Positions 60,517-64,000 of a stretch of DNA of 64,000 nt are shown here, one piece after another. The stretch spans positions 62,001-126,000 of the forward strand of contig JODP01000015.1 of NCBI GenBank assembly GCA_000719025.1. The letters are read 5' to 3'. The notes under the pieces are model-generated. The model did not search any database and was not told where the DNA came from. It worked only from the letters and a program-made list of their open reading frames with translations. The stretch is from Kineosporia aurantiaca JCM 3230 (GTDB lineage: Bacteria; Actinomycetota; Actinomycetes; Actinomycetales; Kineosporiaceae). The number at the start of each line of letters is the position of its first letter. Position 1 is the stretch's first letter. The position numbers and the translations under genes were made by a program.

Positions 60517-60996
60517 ATGTCCGCAGATCCCGTCCCGTCCAGCGCGGTCGAGCACGGCACGTCACCGTTCTGGTTCCTCGGCGGCCAGACCCGGATCCTG
60601 GTGCCCGGGTCGGCGACGAACGGCGCCGTGAGCGTCCTGGAGTTCGCCGACCGGCAGAACCACGCCACTCCGCTGCACATTCACGACGGTGAGGACGAGG
60701 TGTGGATCGTGCTCGAGGGTGAGGTCAGCTTCTTCGTCGCCGACCAGCGCTTCGACCTGCAGGCCGGGCAGGTGGCCCACGGCCCGCGCGGGCTTCCGCA
60801 CGCCTACCTGGTCCGCTCCGAGACGTCGCTGATCGCGGCCACCTTCGCGCCGGCCGGGATCGAGGAGTGGTTCGCCGGCAACGGCTCGCCGGTCGCCGAC
60901 CTGGCCGAGGCCCCGGCCGCCTTCGACATCGGCGCGATCGTGGCCTCCGCCGAGGCCTTCAGGCTTCGGGTGGCCGGCCCGCCGCCGAGCGCCTGA
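60517..60996 (+). CDS. Cupin-domain protein
   Basis: The 159-residue protein starts at an ATG preceded by GGAGG. One cupin barrel is seen: motif 1 as PLHIHDGEDEVWIVLEGE, with both His and the Glu expected for metal binding, and motif 2 as HGPRGLPHAYLV. A C-terminal stretch of 40 residues follows. Many such cupins are quercetinase-like dioxygenases or isomerases; the activity here is unknown. Promoter site 2 links it to the GAF-LuxR regulator. Confidence 0.82.
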   Translation: MSADPVPSSAVEHGTSPFWFLGGQTRILVPGSATNGAVSVLEFADRQNHATPLHIHDGEDEVWIVLEGEVSFFVADQRFDLQAGQVAHGPRGLPHAYLVRSETSLIAATFAPAGIEEWFAGNGSPVADLAEAPAAFDIGAIVASAEAFRLRVAGPPPSA

Positions 60997-61020
60997 ACCT
61001 TCTGAACCGCACGAAACGGA

Positions 61021-63618
61021 TCAGGAAGCACCGGAGAGTGCGGAAGCGAGGGTTCGCCGGGAGCTGATCTTCAGCTTCCGGAAGACCTTGTGCAGATGGT
61101 GTTCCACGGTGGAGACGCTGATGAAGAGACGGGCCGCGATCTCGCCGTTGCTGTAACCGGCAGCGGCGAGGCGAGCGATGTTCTTCTCCTGCGGAGTCAG
61201 ATCGAGGACGGTCTCGTCGGTGCGCTTGCGGGTCTGCTCGCCGGTGGCCAGAAGCTCGCTGCGGGCCCGTTCGGCGAAGGCTGTGGCGCCCATCTCGGTG
61301 AACATCTCCAGCGCGGTGCGCAGTTCGGTGCGGGCGTCCACGCGGCGCCTGCGCCGGCGCAGCCATTCCCCGTACAGCAGGTGGCTCCGGGCGGTCTCGG
61401 TCGCGATCTGGGTACGCGCGAGCCGGTCCCGTGCCTCCTGGTACAGGGTCTCGGCCTGGTCGTCCGGCGCCAGCAGGGCCCGGCAACGGGCGAGAAGACC
61501 CAGAGCCCATTCGGTTCCGCTGATCGAGGCGCGCTCCTCCATCCGGGTCAGCGCGGACTTGGCGATCTCGTGGTCCTCGCTGCGCACGCCGGCCTCGACG
61601 ATCTCCGGCAGTGCCCGGTGGGCCAGGGTGGGCCGATCCCGCTCGAACGAGAGCCGCAGGGCCGCCAGGGCCTGGTGGTAGCGCCCACGGGCCATTTCGA
61701 GGATGGGGTGCGTGGTGCTCTCATGCCCGGTCCAGGCCAGGAAGTCTTTCCAGTACCTGGTTTCCGTGACTGGCTGCAGTTTGCCGGCCTCGGTCAGCAG
61801 CGCCTCGGCCGCCGTGAACCGGCCGGCCCGCAGCTCCCAGGCCGAGCCGACCAGGAGCGTGGCCCGCAGCGATCCGAGTGCCCCGGCGTCCCGCTGGTCG
61901 GCCTCGAGGCGTTTCCAGGCCTGCTGCCCGGCGACGTCGTCCCAGATCTCGTCGGCGGTGAAGAGGCTGATCTCGGCGGTGGACAGGCCAGTGGTGGCGA
62001 CCTGAGTATTCAGCGCGCTCAGGGCCGACCGCAACGACGGGCCGGCGGATTCGTGGTCCCCAGCGATGCGCGCGACCCAGCCCTGTAGGAACAGGTCGAC
62101 ATAGGTCCCAGCAGACGGGGCCGTCAGCGATCGGGCCAGTTCCGGTTGGTCGGTCATCAGGATGCCCTGCAGCGCATCGAATCTCATGGACCGGGCCCGG
62201 TCGGCGTCCAGCCGGTCGGTGGTCCGGGCCGCCTTGAGGAGCAGGGCGGGTGCGGTGTCGTAGCGTTCGGCGTACAGGTCGATGTTCGCTCGGGCCTGCT
62301 GGGCCAGGGCCCGCGGGCCAGGACCGTCGAGTCCGGGCTCGGCCCGGTCGAGCAGGATGGTGGCGGTGACCGGATCGCCGAGGACGAGGTGGGCCTGAGC
62401 TGCGGCGACCAGGCGCTCGGCGCGGTCGGCCGGATCGGGGGAGAGGTCGGCGGCGCGGGTCAGGAAGGCCGCTCGTTCCGGGGCGTTGACCTGCTCGGCG
62501 GCCCAGGCCAGTTGGGCGGCCGCGGTTTCGTCGAGTCCGATCGTGGCCTGCGCCAGGTGCCGGGCGTGCTGCTCGGCGTCCGAATCGGGATCGTATCCGG
62601 CGGCCAGGGCTGCGTGGACCTGTTGCCGCTCGCTCGCGCCGGCGCCCCAGTAGACGGCCGAGCGCATCAGAGGGTGCTGGAAGTCGGCGTTGGTGCGCAG
62701 GATCCCAGCTGACTGAGCCTCGTGCAGGGCGTCCGGTGTGATCGCGAGCTGCGCGGCGGCCTGCCAGAGCAGGGTCGGATTCTGCGGCGGGGTCGCGGCA
62801 ATGAGGAGCAGGAGTAACCGGGTGGCGTCCGGAAGCGACTGAATGCGCTGCAGGAAGTGGGTTTCGAGGAGCTGGCCGATCGGGAGCGGGTCCGGCAGCG
62901 GGGTGATCCCGCTCAGCTGATCCGGGGAGAGAGTTGTGGCGAGATCGATCAGGGCTCGTGGGTTGCCTGCCGTGCCGCTGACGATGGCCGCGGCAACGGT
63001 GGGGTTCAGGGGGGTTGGGCAGACGGCCGACAGGAGCGCGTTCGCGTCCTCGTCCAGAAGCCCGGACATGATCAGGGTGGTCAGGCCGTTGGGCTCGGCT
63101 GCGGGGGAGCGTCCGGCGAACAGCAGCCCGACGCATTCGGCGCTTACCCGGCGGGCGACGAAGGCCAGCGCCTCGGCCGATTCCCGGTCCAGCCACTGCG
63201 CATCGTCAATCACGCACAGCAGCGGCCGGTCCTGCCCGGCCTCGGTGAGCAGGGTCAGAGCGGCCAGGCCGGTGAGGTAGGGATCGGTCGGCTTCCCGTC
63301 GGTCAACCCGAACCGGGTCTGGAGTGAATCACGTTGCGGGGCGGGCAGATTCTCGATGAGGGACAGCCACGGGCGTAGGAGGCGGTGCAAGGCGGCAAAG
63401 GGCAGGCTCATCTCGGACTCGAATCCCGTGATCCGGACGATGTGAAGGTCGGGACGGTTGGCCACTGCCTGGGCGAGCAGGCTGGTCTTGCCGATGCCCG
63501 GTTCACCGGCCAGCACCAGCGCCCCGCCCGCACCCTCACTGACCTCGGCCCCGAACTCGGCCAGGACCCGCTGTTCCCGGCGGCGGCCGACAAACGGCGT
63601 AGCCCCCTTGATCTTCAC
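61021..63618 (-). CDS. LAL-type LuxR regulator (large ATP-binding, MalT-like)
   Basis: The 865-residue regulator has an N-terminal AAA+ NTPase domain with Walker A GEPGIGKTS (38-46) and Walker B LLCVIDDAQWLD near 135, a long TPR-like helical middle (about 400-780) and a C-terminal LuxR helix-turn-helix (LTPQEKNIARLAAAGYSNGEIAARLFISVSTVEHHLHKVFRKL). LAL proteins often act as pathway-specific activators in actinomycetes. It follows a second LAL gene in tandem, with only 55 bases between them. Confidence 0.88.
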   Translation of the reverse strand: MKIKGATPFVGRRREQRVLAEFGAEVSEGAGGALVLAGEPGIGKTSLLAQAVANRPDLHIVRITGFESEMSLPFAALHRLLRPWLSLIENLPAPQRDSLQTRFGLTDGKPTDPYLTGLAALTLLTEAGQDRPLLCVIDDAQWLDRESAEALAFVARRVSAECVGLLFAGRSPAAEPNGLTTLIMSGLLDEDANALLSAVCPTPLNPTVAAAIVSGTAGNPRALIDLATTLSPDQLSGITPLPDPLPIGQLLETHFLQRIQSLPDATRLLLLLIAATPPQNPTLLWQAAAQLAITPDALHEAQSAGILRTNADFQHPLMRSAVYWGAGASERQQVHAALAAGYDPDSDAEQHARHLAQATIGLDETAAAQLAWAAEQVNAPERAAFLTRAADLSPDPADRAERLVAAAQAHLVLGDPVTATILLDRAEPGLDGPGPRALAQQARANIDLYAERYDTAPALLLKAARTTDRLDADRARSMRFDALQGILMTDQPELARSLTAPSAGTYVDLFLQGWVARIAGDHESAGPSLRSALSALNTQVATTGLSTAEISLFTADEIWDDVAGQQAWKRLEADQRDAGALGSLRATLLVGSAWELRAGRFTAAEALLTEAGKLQPVTETRYWKDFLAWTGHESTTHPILEMARGRYHQALAALRLSFERDRPTLAHRALPEIVEAGVRSEDHEIAKSALTRMEERASISGTEWALGLLARCRALLAPDDQAETLYQEARDRLARTQIATETARSHLLYGEWLRRRRRRVDARTELRTALEMFTEMGATAFAERARSELLATGEQTRKRTDETVLDLTPQEKNIARLAAAGYSNGEIAARLFISVSTVEHHLHKVFRKLKISSRRTLASALSGAS

Positions 63619-63662
63619 CCGATCAGGGGACCACCCATGGCCGTCCGGGCGTCCTAGGGCAC

Positions 63663-63688
63663 GACCCTAGTCGTCAGAGCCTAGGGTC
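63663..63688. repeat. Small inverted repeat of CTAGGGT between the LAL genes
   Basis: GACCCTAG (63663-63670) pairs with CTAGGGTC (63681-63688), straddling the stop codon of the upstream LAL gene. A third CCTAGGG lies at 63653-63659. It could be a weak terminator or operator before the second LAL gene. Confidence 0.4.
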
Positions 63689-64000
63689 CCCGGTGCGAAG
63701 GGCGGCGGCCAGCTGGCGGCGGGAGGCAATCCCCAGCTTGGGGTAGATCCGGGCCAGGTGATACTCGACCGTCTTCTGGCTGACGAACAACTCGGCCGCA
63801 GCCTGCTGGTTCGTCCGCCCCGCGGCGATCAGGTGCGCCACCGACAGCTCGCGTTCGGTGAGCGAGGGTAACGAGGGCTGAGAATTATGTTCGGCCAATG
63901 GGAAGCCGCCGGCAACCAGATCCTCTTCGCACCGGCTCAGGAACGGCGCCGCTCGAAGCGCAGCGAAACGGGTACGGGCTTTGGTTAGCCAGTCCGCCGC
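63674..64000 (-). CDS. LAL/LuxR-type regulator, C-terminal part (5' end outside window)
   Basis: The frame is open from the right edge to the stop at 63674-63676; 108 residues are visible. They include a LuxR helix-turn-helix (LTERELSVAHLIAAGRTNQQAAAELFVSQKTVEYHLARIYPKL) preceded by a helical segment WLTKARTRFAALRAA typical of LAL middles. The position upstream of another LAL gene makes it a paralogue. A TTG at 63898 is an internal codon, not the true start. Confidence 0.8.
   Translation of the reverse strand, partial: AADWLTKARTRFAALRAAPFLSRCEEDLVAGGFPLAEHNSQPSLPSLTERELSVAHLIAAGRTNQQAAAELFVSQKTVEYHLARIYPKLGIASRRQLAAALRTGDPRL

Overview
The window is dense, very GC-rich DNA of an actinomycete. 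The signs are frequent GTG starts, overlapping ATGA/GTGA gene junctions, a class E sortase with an LAxTG-type substrate, LAL-type LuxR giants, a HelD-type helicase and many one-component regulators. A Kineosporia-like soil actinomycete would fit, but that is inference. I saw no tRNA, rRNA, CRISPR array or intact insertion sequence. Most of it is accessory metabolism with local regulators; prfC and pdxY are the main housekeeping genes.

Layout. 1-1204: the end of an arylamine N-acetyltransferase, a truncated flavin reductase and a J-domain protein. 1201-6077: a sortase E and its large modular surface protein. 6366-12007: a complete oligopeptide-type ABC importer operon ending in a VOC protein. 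12010-13168: gene decay (frameshifted O-methyltransferase, Uma2 remnant). 13253-19721: prfC, a PEBP protein, a divergent aldo/keto reductase-TetR pair, and a NarL-type two-component pair. 19782-27694: a carbohydrate locus with a secreted glycosidase, a cytosolic GH63-like glycosidase, a sugar ABC importer and a LacI regulator with three matching operators.

27710-39559: a flavin/Fe-S 2-hydroxyacid dehydrogenase divergent from a GntR regulator across a 22-bp perfect palindrome; an AraC regulator; a decayed CHASE3 sensor, a structured leader and a BLUF photoreceptor; carbonic anhydrase; nitrilase; and an APC permease-LysR-HisD-like set that looks catabolic. 39782-44481: an operon for a DUF4331 envelope protein, a TPR protein and a NicO metal transporter with an EF-hand-like loop and a His tract. 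44537-55266: nucleoside kinase, HelD, an acyl-CoA synthetase, hydrolase, AraC, AKR, MFS exporter and an App1-type phosphatase.

55316-64000: hairpin repeats, a methylglyoxal synthase with no standard start codon, pdxY, a UspA-like/TetR operon behind an 18-bp palindrome, and a compact unit in which a GAF-LuxR regulator lies between a secreted epoxide-hydrolase-like enzyme and a cupin. Those two target genes share a 20-bp promoter motif at identical spacing to their -10 boxes. The window ends in two tandem LAL regulators. The best candidates for something undescribed are the GAF-LuxR unit (58379-60996), the DUF4331-TPR-NicO operon, the structured leader before the BLUF gene, and the start-codon palindrome at 30551-30572.
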